Source of the DNA: JAFAGX01 sp035623335
Lineage (GTDB): Bacteria > Acidobacteriota > Terriglobia > Terriglobales > Acidobacteriaceae
Direction of reading: 5' to 3'
Assembly (NCBI GenBank): GCA_035623335.1
Contig: DASPTQ010000124.1
Span: forward strand, 1 to 64,000
DNA: 64,000 nt
Shown: in pieces, positions 1 through 8,992 of the stretch
Layout: the number at the start of each line of letters is the position of its first letter
Position numbering within the stretch: the stretch's first letter is position 1
Translations under genes and position numbers: made by a program
Notes under the pieces: model-generated
The model's database searches: none
What the model was told of the DNA's origin: nothing
What the model saw: the letters and a program-made list of their open reading frames with translations, nothing else

Positions 1-75
1 CCAGGGGGCGCAACGCCCACTGCGAGTCGGACATCTAACCCTAAGATAAAGCTGCGGAAGGGAAATGGGGAACGA

Positions 76-345
76 ATGAACAGTGTGGAGCGGCCTGGGC
101 AGTCGGGGAATTTGAACGAGAAAGAGCAAGAAGCCCGGCAAATCCGCCGCTTGCAGCTGATGATCAGCATGGTCATGTCAGTGATCAGCCAGGACCCTAA
201 TCTCACGGTCGAAGAAGCCTCGGAGCTAGTGGCCGGTGCGAAACGAGCCGCGTTGGCCATGTTCCCGGACAAGGAATTCGCCTACGATATTCTCTACAAG
301 CCTCGCCTGCAACGGCTTATGAATGAACGCTTTCGGCTGCAGTAA
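76..345 (+). CDS. small conserved-type hypothetical protein (89 aa)
   Basis: I do not recognise a named family. The product is 89 residues, hydrophilic, without a signal peptide or membrane segment. A charged N-terminus rich in Glu, Gln and Arg is followed by two probable helices (roughly residues 18-40 and 45-62) and a C-terminal stretch ending in an Arg-rich helix. ATG at 76 is preceded by a GGGG-rich ribosome-binding region about five bases upstream. It is followed by 172 bases without a gene before the TPR protein. Alternating hydrophobic residues and good codon use favour a real gene, but no function can be assigned. Confidence 0.6.
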   Translation: MNSVERPGQSGNLNEKEQEARQIRRLQLMISMVMSVISQDPNLTVEEASELVAGAKRAALAMFPDKEFAYDILYKPRLQRLMNERFRLQ

Positions 346-517
346 GATGAGCTCCACCTCAGTGCTTCAGCCCTGATCGCGCGGCCAAGCGGCTTTTCGA
401 GCCCTTGGTCGGCCAGGATAGACACTTCCGGACAAGAAGACGCCGAAACGCTTGCCCAGCAGGAGGTTGACCGTGTCTGTCGATACGGGCTAGACTCCGT
501 GCTCAGTGAGGTCCGCG

Positions 518-2119
518 ATGAAGCAAACTCTGATAGTCCTCGCCGTATGCCTCGCCTGCTCGGGCCAAGCGGTGCCTGACGACCAAGCTCATCACCACGA
601 GGACCTTACGGCGGAGCAGCTCGGGACCGTGCATTTCCCCACCTCCTGTACCGAGTCCGTGCAGAAGGGCTTCGAGCGCGGCGTGGCCTTGCTGCACTCC
701 TTCTGGTACGACCAAGCACTCAAACAGTTCCAGCAGATCGCGACCGAGGATCCCCACTGCGCCATGGCCCATTGGGGAATAGCGATGAGTTACTGGCACC
801 AGCTCTGGAACCACCCCGACAAAGCCACCATCAAGAAAGGACTTGCCGAAGTAAAGCGGGCGAAAGCGCTGCACTCGCACAACGACCGGGAGTGGGGCTA
901 CCTTGCCGCCGTGGATGCCTTCTACGGAGGAAAAAAGGAACGCCCTTATCAGGATCGCGCCGTTGCCTACTCGAAGGCGATGGAAGTCGCCTATCGGCGT
1001 CATCCTGAGGACCTCGAGGCCGCGGCCTTCTACGCCTTGTCCCTGCTGGCCTCGGTCCCGGATCACGACACTACCTTCGCCAATCAAAAAAAGGCAGCGG
1101 CGATTCTGGAAAAGCTGTTTGCCGAAGAGCCGGATCACCCCGGAGTCGCTCACTATCTGATTCATAGTTATGACTCGCCGCAGATGGCCGAGCTCGGGCT
1201 TCCTGCGGCCGAGCGATACGCGAAGATCGCCCCCGCATCGCCCCATGCCTTGCACATGCCATCCCACATCTTTGCCCGCCTGGGGATGTGGCAGGACGAT
1301 ATCAATTCCAATCTGGCCTCGATCGCTGCCAGCCGCAAGATTGCGGGCGGCGACGGCCACCAGTTCCACGCCATGGACTTTCTCGAGTACGCGTATCTGC
1401 AGAGTGGCCGTGAGGCTGACGCCTGGCATTTGATCGAGGAAGTCAAGGCGATGCCCCCGATGAAGGATATGTACGGACTGGGTTTCGATCCCCGCGTTTG
1501 GGCTCAGGTCAATTTTCCCGCCCGCTACGTGCTCGAACTGCACCGCTGGAACGATGCCGCCGCGCTTGCACCTGTGCCCGAGGCCAACACCGATGATAGC
1601 GCCGCCACCTACTGGGCCCGCGGCATCGGCCATGCTCGGACCGGGCATCCTGACGAAGCCCGCCAGGATCTGGCGGCCCTCGATTCCATTCACCGGAACC
1701 TGGTACGGGAAAAGAAGGTGCTGACTGCCGAGTTGGTCGAACAGAATCGACAAGAGGCCGCAGCCTGGCTGGCGCATGCCGAGGGGCGGAACGACGAAGC
1801 GATGACAACTTTGCGCCAGATCGCCGAGAAACAAGAAAGTGAAGGGGACGAGCCCTTGGCCATCCCCGCCCGCGAAATGTTGGCCGACATGCTGGCCGAG
1901 CTGAATCGCCCCCAGGACGCTTTGACCGAGTACCAGGCCGACTTGAAGTTCAATCCCAACCGCTTTGATGGCCTCGCCGGGGCGGCGAAGGCGGCGGAGA
2001 TGGCGGGCAAGGGCGTAGAAGCCAATTCCTACTATGCCCAGTTGCTTAAAGTCTGTGCCGGCTCGAGCTCCGACCGGCCCGAACTCCGCCATGCCAAACA
2101 GCTTCTGGCACAGAACTAA
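518..2119 (+). CDS. secreted tetratricopeptide-repeat protein
   Basis: Predicted 533-residue exported protein built mainly of TPR-like helical pairs. The longer frame opens at a GTG at 506, but ATG at 518 is the better start: AGTGAGG lies six bases upstream and the product then opens with a classical signal peptide (MKQTLIVLAVCLACSG). A His-rich segment (HHHED) follows the signal. Helical repeats run from about residue 45 to the end, with conserved-looking His clusters (HYLIHSYD, HALHMPSHI near residues 225-255) typical of a TPR family common in acidobacteria and proteobacteria. No catalytic motif is evident, so a scaffold or periplasmic binding role is inferred. A 579-codon frame on the opposite strand is its shadow. 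Confidence 0.8.
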   Translation: MKQTLIVLAVCLACSGQAVPDDQAHHHEDLTAEQLGTVHFPTSCTESVQKGFERGVALLHSFWYDQALKQFQQIATEDPHCAMAHWGIAMSYWHQLWNHPDKATIKKGLAEVKRAKALHSHNDREWGYLAAVDAFYGGKKERPYQDRAVAYSKAMEVAYRRHPEDLEAAAFYALSLLASVPDHDTTFANQKKAAAILEKLFAEEPDHPGVAHYLIHSYDSPQMAELGLPAAERYAKIAPASPHALHMPSHIFARLGMWQDDINSNLASIAASRKIAGGDGHQFHAMDFLEYAYLQSGREADAWHLIEEVKAMPPMKDMYGLGFDPRVWAQVNFPARYVLELHRWNDAAALAPVPEANTDDSAATYWARGIGHARTGHPDEARQDLAALDSIHRNLVREKKVLTAELVEQNRQEAAAWLAHAEGRNDEAMTTLRQIAEKQESEGDEPLAIPAREMLADMLAELNRPQDALTEYQADLKFNPNRFDGLAGAAKAAEMAGKGVEANSYYAQLLKVCAGSSSDRPELRHAKQLLAQN

Positions 2120-2281
2120 GAATCTGCCTCGTGACGAACTCGAGGGTAAGCGCCCGATGGTCTCGATGTGGATGGTACTGCTTGGCTTGTCCCCAGGATC
2201 CTGACACTCTGCCCAGGTAGGCTCTCGCCTTATCAGGGTCATCCAGCTTGTATTCCAAATCGACTACCGTTCCCATGCCTC

Positions 2282-2644
2282 TTAGGCCCCGTAGGTGCCG
2301 GTTGCCTCTTTCTCGGAGAAGCGATCGCGAACTTTTTTCGCGATGTTGTTGCGGGTTTCTTCCCCGGTGGTCGGGGCAAGAAGCAATCCCACTCCAACTC
2401 CAATGCCGATACCCAGCAGAATCGCCAACCCGGTGTGCATGCCCCGCTGATCTTCGCCGCGAATCGCCGCTGCCGCTCGGCGCGCACGACCTGAGGCGGT
2501 CTCGTATAGATCTTGAGCTGTCTCCCCGGCCCGCTCTGAGAAACTGCTGGCGCTTTCCGCCACACGTTCCCGCAAGGTGTCCAGCAAAGAAAGGCCTGTG
2601 CCGAGCAAGACGTTGAACAGAATCTTATCTCTTCGCGATCGCAT
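2282..2644 (-). CDS. YtxH-domain membrane protein
   Basis: A 120-residue protein with an amphipathic, Ala/Glu/Arg-rich N-terminal half (residues 1-65) and one membrane-spanning segment around 70-92 (GLAILLGIGIGVGVGLLLAP). The segment is followed directly by the LLAPxxGxETR signature and a basic tail, the hallmark of the YtxH family of stress-associated small membrane proteins. The molecular role of that family is not settled. It is transcribed divergently from hemE, with 136 bases between the two starts, and its stop lies 160 bases from the TPR gene. Confidence 0.8.
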   Translation of the reverse strand: MRSRRDKILFNVLLGTGLSLLDTLRERVAESASSFSERAGETAQDLYETASGRARRAAAAIRGEDQRGMHTGLAILLGIGIGVGVGLLLAPTTGEETRNNIAKKVRDRFSEKEATGTYGA

Positions 2645-2780
2645 AACTCCTCCTCACTCGATTCTAATCCTCATAGAAGATGCCGGAAAGTCATCTGGCG
2701 TTGGCACAGCCATTGGTGTCAGGCAGTACCAGTCCTCGTCGCACCCGTACGGTAGGTGAAGATGCTACAGTTAAACACTT

Positions 2781-3821
2781 ATGTCTGCGCCGGAATCCCC
2801 GTTTGTGAAGGCCTGTAAGGCCCAAGCCGCCGAGCGCACGCCGGTCTGGTTCATGCGGCAGGCGGGGCGCTACATGCCGGAATACCGTGCAGTGCGCAAG
2901 CAATACTCCCTGATCGAGATTTGTAAGCAGCCTGCCGTCGCCGCCGAGGTAACCATTACTGCCGCCGAGATCCTGGGAGTGGATGCCGCTATCATCTTTG
3001 CCGACCTGCTGCTGCCTTTGGAAGTCATGGGATTGCCATTCCACTTCGCAGCCGGCGAAGGACCGGTAGTCAAGACGCCCATCCGCGACGCCGGCGGGGT
3101 CGAGCGCTTGCAGGCTGACGGCGCTGGCGAATTGGGATACGTCGGGGAAGCGGTACGCCTGGTCGCGAATCATTTCGCCAGCCGCTTGCCGGTGATCGGC
3201 TTCTGCGGTGCCCCTTTCACCTTGGCCAGCTATATGATCGAGGGCGGTGGCTCAAGGAATTATGTTCACACCAAGACGATGATGTACCGGTCTCCCCACA
3301 CCTGGGATCAACTGATGGCGAAGCTGGTGACGGTAACCTCGGCCTACGCCGCCGATCAGGTGCGAGCTGGTGCCGATGCCATTCAAGTCTTCGACAGCTG
3401 GGTGGGCTGCCTGAGTGTGGAGGACTATCGGCGATATGTGCTGCCGCGGACAACCGAACTGGTGAGGAAGCTGCAGGCGACGGGCGTCCCGGTCATTTAC
3501 TTTGGAACCGATAGCGCTACGCTTTTGCCATCCATGAAGGAAACAGGCGCGGAAGTGATCGGTCTCGACTGGCGCATTCCTCTCGACGAGGGTTGGCGGA
3601 GCTTGAATTTCCAGGGAGCCGTGCAGGGGAATCTAGACCCGGTTCTGCTCTTTGCCGATTGGAACGAGCTGCGGTCGCGGGCCGAGGGCATTCTGCGCCA
3701 AGCCGGGGGGCGGCCGGGACACATCTTCAACCTTGGGCACGGTATCCTGCCGGAAACCCCGGTGGCGAACGTCAAAGCACTCGCCAGGTTCGTACAACAG
3801 GAGTCGGCAAAAACATCGTGA
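2781..3821 (+). CDS. hemE: uroporphyrinogen decarboxylase
   Basis: Decarboxylates the four acetate side chains of uroporphyrinogen III to give coproporphyrinogen III, in the cytoplasm. The 346-residue length is normal. Family signatures are all visible: PVWFMRQAGRYMPEYR near the N-terminus (substrate-binding Arg residues), the FADLLLPLE motif, GFCGAPFTLASYMIEGGGS in the middle, GLDWRIPL, and the C-terminal FNLGHGILPETP. ATG at 2781 is the first start. The gene overlaps hemH by four bases (GTGA at 3818-3821), so the two are translationally coupled. The overlap and the hemG gene 95 bases further on define a haem operon. Confidence 0.97.
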   Translation: MSAPESPFVKACKAQAAERTPVWFMRQAGRYMPEYRAVRKQYSLIEICKQPAVAAEVTITAAEILGVDAAIIFADLLLPLEVMGLPFHFAAGEGPVVKTPIRDAGGVERLQADGAGELGYVGEAVRLVANHFASRLPVIGFCGAPFTLASYMIEGGGSRNYVHTKTMMYRSPHTWDQLMAKLVTVTSAYAADQVRAGADAIQVFDSWVGCLSVEDYRRYVLPRTTELVRKLQATGVPVIYFGTDSATLLPSMKETGAEVIGLDWRIPLDEGWRSLNFQGAVQGNLDPVLLFADWNELRSRAEGILRQAGGRPGHIFNLGHGILPETPVANVKALARFVQQESAKTS

Positions 3822-4744
3822 GCCCACTACCCAACTCCACGAAACGGGCGGTTCTGCTACTGGCGCATGGCAGTCCGGATTCGGTGGACGAGGTGCCCGA
3901 GTTTCTCCTTCAGGTCACGGGAGGACGTCCGCTCCCCCCCCAGGTGATCAACGAAGTGAAGCATCGCTACGGCCTGATTGGACGTTCTCCGCTGACCGAG
4001 CTGACCATGAAGCAGGGAGCACTTCTCGCGCGAGAAGTCGGGCTGCCGGTCTACGTCGGCATGCGCAACTGGAAGCCGTTTATTGCGAGCGTGATCGACA
4101 CCATGACACGCGAGCAAGTGTCGGAGGCGGTGGTGATCTGCCTGGCGCCGCACAATTCGCGCACCAGCGTGGGCCTGTACCGCGATGCCTTAAGTCGCAA
4201 TGGCCAACCCCCGTTTGCCCTCGATTTTGTGGAGTGCTGGCACGACCATCCCCTGCTCATCAAAGCCTTCTCCGCCAAGCTCGGCACGGGCTGGGAGAAG
4301 GCCTGCCGCGAGGCCCAAGTCCAGGTGCCCGTGATCTTCACCGCGCATAGCGTTCCCCTGCGGACGATTTGCGAAGGCGACCCCTATGAGACCCAGGCAA
4401 AGGAGACGGCAGCGCTCGTGGCTCGCGAGGCCTCGCTCCCGGCTTCCCTGTGGAGGTTCGCTTTTCAAAGCCAGGGAATGGCCGGGGGAGACTGGCTCGG
4501 ACCAACCGTCGAAGACACGATTCGAGAACTCGAGCGCGCCGGTCATCGCGGCATTTTTATCCAGCCCGTCGGCTTCCTTTGCGATCACGTGGAAGTACTC
4601 TATGACATCGATATTGCCTTCAAGCAGTTCGCCGAGCAACGAGGCTTGCGGCTGTGGAGGGCGGAGTCGTTGAACGACTCGCCATGGCTGGCTAAGGCTT
4701 TGGCCGACATCGTTCGGTCGCGGATGGCCAAGACCAACTCCTGA
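3818..4744 (+). CDS. hemH: ferrochelatase
   Basis: Inserts ferrous iron into a porphyrin as the last or near-last step of haem synthesis. The open frame runs upstream into hemE, but the product should start at GTG 3818, which overlaps the hemE stop and gives a normal 308-residue protein beginning just before the LLLAHGSP block. Further family marks are GMRNWKP, the FTAHSVP loop with the catalytic His, GPTVED, and QPVGFLCDHVEVLYDID with the conserved Glu near the C-terminus. Whether it acts on protoporphyrin or coproporphyrin cannot be decided by eye; it pairs with the HemG/HemY-type oxidase encoded next. Confidence 0.95.
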   Translation: MSPLPNSTKRAVLLLAHGSPDSVDEVPEFLLQVTGGRPLPPQVINEVKHRYGLIGRSPLTELTMKQGALLAREVGLPVYVGMRNWKPFIASVIDTMTREQVSEAVVICLAPHNSRTSVGLYRDALSRNGQPPFALDFVECWHDHPLLIKAFSAKLGTGWEKACREAQVQVPVIFTAHSVPLRTICEGDPYETQAKETAALVAREASLPASLWRFAFQSQGMAGGDWLGPTVEDTIRELERAGHRGIFIQPVGFLCDHVEVLYDIDIAFKQFAEQRGLRLWRAESLNDSPWLAKALADIVRSRMAKTNS

Positions 4745-4839
4745 CCTGGGAATTCGGCGGCCTGGGCATCGTCGTCCCCCATTCTGGCTCGCGGGCAGGC
4801 GATCGTCGATGTTTCGAGGCGAACGGCTGGATCAGCAAC

Positions 4840-6282
4840 ATGAAGCGCATTGCCATCATTGGTGGAGGCATCGCAGGATTAGCCGCCGCCTTCACGCTCG
4901 AGCGGGCGAGAGGCGATGGTGCGGCGCTCGACTATGCCTTATATGAGTCCCGCCCGCGTCTGGGCGGCGTAATACTCACCGAGCAAGTCGACGGTTGCGT
5001 TTGCGAAGGGGGTCCCGACTCTTTCCTGACCGAAAAGCCTTGGGCTCGAGAGTTATGTCGCGAGCTCGGGCTCGAAGATCAGCTGATCCCATCGAACGAT
5101 GCCCAACGCAAGACGTATATTCTCAAGCGAGGACGACTCCTAAAGATCCCCGACGGCCTGCTGTTCCTGGTACCCACGAAGATCTTGCCGGTCCTATGGT
5201 CACCGCTATTTTCTGCGCGCACCAAGCTGCGTATGGCACAGGAATGGTTCCATCCCCCCCGTAAGTCCGGCCAGGATGAAAGTGTGGCTTCGATGGTGGA
5301 GCGTCACTACGGTCGAGAGATGGTGGAGGATTTGGCCGGCCCGCTGCTCGCGGGGGTGTACGGCGGCGATGCGAGCCAACTTGGCGTGCAAGCGGTGCTA
5401 CCCCGTCTGGTCGAGATGGAAGCCAAGTACGGCAGCCTGGGACGAGCCATGCTGGCCGCCCGGAAAAAAGGCTCAGGAGCCGACCAAGGTCCGGCGAAAC
5501 CACTCTTCACTACCCTGAAAAAGGGCATGCAGCAGATGGTAGATGGGGTGATGCGGCGGCTGCGGCCTGCGTCGTTGTGTCTGGGGACTCAGGTCGAAAC
5601 CGTCGAGCGCCAGGATGGTGGCTGGATGATTTCGGCTGAATCTCGATCGGAGCGGTTCGATGCCGTGATCGTGGCCACGCCTGCCCAGGCTGCGGCCGGG
5701 TTGGTCCGCCGGATCAGTGCGCCGCTGGCGGCGGAATTGCTTGGCGTTGCCTACACTTCGTCGATCACCATCACGTTCGCTTACGATCATGCGGTGCGAG
5801 CCTCGTTGCCGCCGGGATTCGGATTCTTGGTCCCCGCGAGCGAAGGCCGCCGCATCTTGGCAGCGACTTTTGTGCACAACAAATTCCCCTACCGCGCACC
5901 TGAGGACCGCGCTCTCGTTCGCTGCTTCCTTAGCGGGGCGCGCAACGAATCGATCTTCGAGCGCTCCGATCCGGAGATTCTCGCCATCGCCGGCGAGGAG
6001 CTCGAGCAGGTGCTGCGCTTCCGGGCAGACCCGCTGTTCGCCAAGGTTTATCGATGGAAGACGGCCATGGCGCAGTATGGAGTCAGCCACTTAGAGCGCT
6101 TGCAGCGGATCGACGCTTTGCTCTTGCGCTTCCCCACCTTGGCCCTGGCAGGCAATGGATACCGCGGCATTGGAATCCCCGACTGCATTCGTACCGGCCA
6201 GAAGGCTGCCAACCAACTGCTCTCTGGACTGGGGTTGGCGGCTGCCTCGACGCCTGCGCCGGTCGCCACCGATGCCCCGTAA
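4840..6282 (+). CDS. hemG: oxygen-dependent protoporphyrinogen/coproporphyrinogen oxidase (HemY/HemG type)
   Basis: FAD-dependent six-electron oxidation of a porphyrinogen to the porphyrin. At 480 residues it has the usual family length. The N-terminus is a dinucleotide-binding fold (IAIIGGGIAGLAAA, then the acidic YESRPRLGG turn). This is followed by the GGPDSFLTEKPWA segment and the DLAGPLLAGVYGGDA motif typical of this oxidase. The C-terminal FAD contact is LALAGNGYRGIGIPDCIRTG. It is the third gene of the hemE-hemH-hemG run. The enzyme could act on coproporphyrinogen III (CgoX route) rather than protoporphyrinogen IX. No decarboxylase or dehydrogenase that would settle the route is in the window. 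Confidence 0.93.
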   Translation: MKRIAIIGGGIAGLAAAFTLERARGDGAALDYALYESRPRLGGVILTEQVDGCVCEGGPDSFLTEKPWARELCRELGLEDQLIPSNDAQRKTYILKRGRLLKIPDGLLFLVPTKILPVLWSPLFSARTKLRMAQEWFHPPRKSGQDESVASMVERHYGREMVEDLAGPLLAGVYGGDASQLGVQAVLPRLVEMEAKYGSLGRAMLAARKKGSGADQGPAKPLFTTLKKGMQQMVDGVMRRLRPASLCLGTQVETVERQDGGWMISAESRSERFDAVIVATPAQAAAGLVRRISAPLAAELLGVAYTSSITITFAYDHAVRASLPPGFGFLVPASEGRRILAATFVHNKFPYRAPEDRALVRCFLSGARNESIFERSDPEILAIAGEELEQVLRFRADPLFAKVYRWKTAMAQYGVSHLERLQRIDALLLRFPTLALAGNGYRGIGIPDCIRTGQKAANQLLSGLGLAAASTPAPVATDAP

Positions 6283-6402
6283 CAGCGATGAGCGTATAGC
6301 CAAACTCGACACTGGGCTTTCGACACAGGTCTGGTAGGCTTCTGAATAGGCTTTCTCACCCATCATGAAGACCCATCAGTTGCACGGTGATCTGCGGCTG
6401 AC

Positions 6403-8025
6403 ATGTTGACCCGCGCTCTCCGCTTCCTCCGGCCTTCCCATCAGCACGGAGCCTATTCGGCAACCCTGCTGATGATGACGGCGATCATGCTCTCGCGGGT
6501 GATCGGCTACGTTCGGGAAGCATACATTGCCTGGGCTTTCGGCGCCGGACCGCAAACCGATGCCTACGTCGCCGGCTTCACCATCCCCGACTGGCTGAAC
6601 TATCTGGTGGCCGGGGGAACGGCCTCGATCACCTTCGTATCCATCTACACCCGCTTCCTCGCCGAGAACAAGGAAGAGGATGCCCAGAAGACCTTTTCGA
6701 TCATCATCACGGTCATGACGGTGGTGCTCGGAAGCGGTACGATCCTGGCCGAGATTTTCACCCCGCAGATCGAACGCCATCTGGTCAAGAATTTCACTCC
6801 CGAGCAGCTTCAACTTTGCGTGCATCTGACCCGCATACTTCTCCCCGCCCAGCTGTTTTTCTACGTGGGGGGTGTGGTCTCTGCCGTCTTGCTGTCCCGC
6901 CGTTTATTTATGCTGCCCGCGTTTGGGCCGTTGCTCTATAACGTCGCGATCATCGCCGGCGGGCTGCTCCTCTCGCACCGGATCGGGATCTCCTCGCTGG
7001 CCTATGGTGCGCTCGTGGGCAGTTTTCTAGGACCATTCCTGGTAAACGCCATCGGCGCCGCCTCGGTCGGCACGGGCTACCGCATCTCGTTCGACATCGG
7101 CAATCCAGCGTTTCGGGAGTGGGTGCGGCTCACCATCCCGCTCATGGTGGGTGTGTCGCTGGTCACCGCCGATGATTGGATTCTCCGCTATTTTGCCTCG
7201 GGCAACGTGGGCGACATTACCCGCTTGAACTACGCCAAGCGGCTTTTTGCCGTGCCGATCGCCGTGCTCGGGCAAGCCATTGGCCAGGCTTCCCTGCCCT
7301 TTTTCGCCCGACTGTTCGGGGAAAAGCGCATCGCGGAGTTTGCCCAGTTGGTGAACGCCTCGATTTATCGCATCACCGCGACCTCGCTCCTCGCCACCAG
7401 CCTGATGGCCACCGCGGCGCTGCCCCTGGTCGATCTGGTCTATCGCCGCGGCCGATTTCAGTTCTCGGATGCAGAAACCACGGCCGTCTATTTCGGCTGG
7501 TTCTCACTTTCCCTGGCATTCTGGTCGGCGCAAGCTCTCTATTCGCGCGCTTTCTATGCGGCAGGGGACACGCTTACCCCCATGGTGGCCAGTAGCCTCA
7601 TCACCGTGGCCTCGATCCCGGTGTACGGCGCACTCTACCGCGCTTTCTCCACGGTTGGACTCGCCATCGCCTCCGACTTGGGAATTGTCGCCAACACGGT
7701 TGCCATCGCCGTCCTCCTCGACCGGCGCAAGCTCGTGCGCTTCAACCAGTTTCCCTGGCGGGAGTTAAGCAAGGCAGCTCTTACCGCTGCTTTCGCGGGA
7801 ATTTTGAGTTTTCGAGTCGCCGCGGGCATGATCGCCGGCGCCAGTCGCGCGCGTGATCTCTACGCACTGATCCTCATCAGCTTCACCTGGGCGGCAGCGG
7901 TTGCGGCAGGCTTGTGGTTGACCAGATCGCAACTGCCCGCTGACCTGCGCCGGCGAAAGGGTACGATCTATCCTCGCCTGGCGGAGCGCCAAGCCGAAGA
8001 TCTGAGTCGCGGCGCTGAGCCATAA
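6403..8025 (+). CDS. murJ: lipid II flippase MurJ
   Basis: A 540-residue polytopic inner-membrane protein of the MviN/MurJ group, which moves lipid II to the periplasmic face for peptidoglycan synthesis. About fourteen hydrophobic helices can be traced. The N-terminal block (LLMMTAIMLSRVIGYVREAYIAWAFG) is the family signature, including the conserved Arg residues in the central cavity. The segment around residues 225-255 (FREWVRLTIPLMVGVSL) and the later FARLFGEK loop also match. ATG at 6403 follows hemG by 120 bases on the same strand. The hydrophilic C-terminal tail of about 30 residues is ordinary. Confidence 0.93.
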   Translation: MLTRALRFLRPSHQHGAYSATLLMMTAIMLSRVIGYVREAYIAWAFGAGPQTDAYVAGFTIPDWLNYLVAGGTASITFVSIYTRFLAENKEEDAQKTFSIIITVMTVVLGSGTILAEIFTPQIERHLVKNFTPEQLQLCVHLTRILLPAQLFFYVGGVVSAVLLSRRLFMLPAFGPLLYNVAIIAGGLLLSHRIGISSLAYGALVGSFLGPFLVNAIGAASVGTGYRISFDIGNPAFREWVRLTIPLMVGVSLVTADDWILRYFASGNVGDITRLNYAKRLFAVPIAVLGQAIGQASLPFFARLFGEKRIAEFAQLVNASIYRITATSLLATSLMATAALPLVDLVYRRGRFQFSDAETTAVYFGWFSLSLAFWSAQALYSRAFYAAGDTLTPMVASSLITVASIPVYGALYRAFSTVGLAIASDLGIVANTVAIAVLLDRRKLVRFNQFPWRELSKAALTAAFAGILSFRVAAGMIAGASRARDLYALILISFTWAAAVAAGLWLTRSQLPADLRRRKGTIYPRLAERQAEDLSRGAEP

Positions 8026-8196
8026 AGTGGGTTCGGCTGATCAGTAGATGACAGAAGGCGGTCGAGAAAGCCACGCGCCGAGGGCAAGCTGAGTGAGCTT
8101 ATTGAGAAGTGAGGACGGAGTGCGGAGGCGATCGTAGAGGCCAACAAGACGGACCAAACCCTTGGTCCTTCCCGGGCGTGTTTTCCGAACCTGAGA

Positions 8197-8730
8197 TTAG
8201 GCGCGAGCAGCTACGGCTTCGCTAGGAGTCGACGAAGGCTTAGCTTCCTCGCCATTCGCCTTCTGGCCAGCCTTGCGGATGTCGATTCCACCCTTAAAGA
8301 ATGCGCCGTCTTCGATCGAAATGCGGGCGGCCACCACGTCTCCCGTCAGGGATCCGTCGCTCCGAATGTCCACTCGGTCGCTGGCGGTCAGATTGCCCCG
8401 CACTTTTCCCAGGACCACAATTTCCCGCGCATTGATATTGGCCGAAACCACGCCATTGCGGCCCACGGTCACGCGGTTTCCAGCCAGGCTAATGGACCCT
8501 TCCACTCTGCCGTCGATGTAGAGAGACTCCGAACCGGTCACTTCACCTTTAATGACGAGCGATTTTCCGATGGTCGCCTGATCGGCTGTTGTGGCAGACA
8601 CGGGACGAGGCGGTGCGGCGGCGGCGGTGGCTTCAGCAGGGGGAGTGCTCACCGTCGGCATCGCAGGACGTTCCGGCTCATTAGGCCGAGTTGTTGGGCC
8701 GACGGGTGTCTGAGTTGTGGGTTTCCACAT
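8197..8730 (-). CDS. bactofilin family cytoskeletal protein
   Basis: Bactofilins polymerise into filaments and organise cell-shape or envelope machinery. The 177-residue product has a flexible Pro/Thr/Ala-rich N-terminal arm (residues 1-48), then a compact beta-helical core (about 50-150) with the regular short repeats of the family: IGKSLVIKGEVTGSESLYIDGRVEGSI, then VTVGRNG, IVVLGKVRGNL, VDIRSDGSLTGDV. The tail is Ala/Glu/Lys rich. It is transcribed towards murJ, with 171 bases between the two stops. A 262-base gap separates its start from RNase R, which is read divergently; apart from the two upstream regions I see nothing in that gap. Confidence 0.9.
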   Translation of the reverse strand: MWKPTTQTPVGPTTRPNEPERPAMPTVSTPPAEATAAAAPPRPVSATTADQATIGKSLVIKGEVTGSESLYIDGRVEGSISLAGNRVTVGRNGVVSANINAREIVVLGKVRGNLTASDRVDIRSDGSLTGDVVAARISIEDGAFFKGGIDIRKAGQKANGEEAKPSSTPSEAVAARA

Positions 8731-8992
8731 GGGCCTCTGATTCCTTTCCTGTGCTCAAGTTAATAGGTCAACGTGGCATTTCAGTGACCAAATCGCATTC
8801 TACTCCGAACAAGACCCGCCGTCATGTGGAAATTCTGTGCCTTCCGCGGCTTTCGCGCGCCCTCAGCGCGGTTTTGCCCGCTGCCCGTCCTCGGCCCTCG
8901 CAGTGCAATTCCTGCTTGGTTACCTGCATTTCTTATACTCATGCCGAGTCGGGGGATGCGAGTATCCTGAATTCGGGGGGTATTAACTAGGT

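Noticed and set aside
503..2242. 579-codon minus-strand frame
   Set aside because: It lies opposite the secreted TPR gene for its whole length; composition (runs of Val, Gly, Leu, Arg without domains) is that of an antisense shadow in GC-rich DNA.
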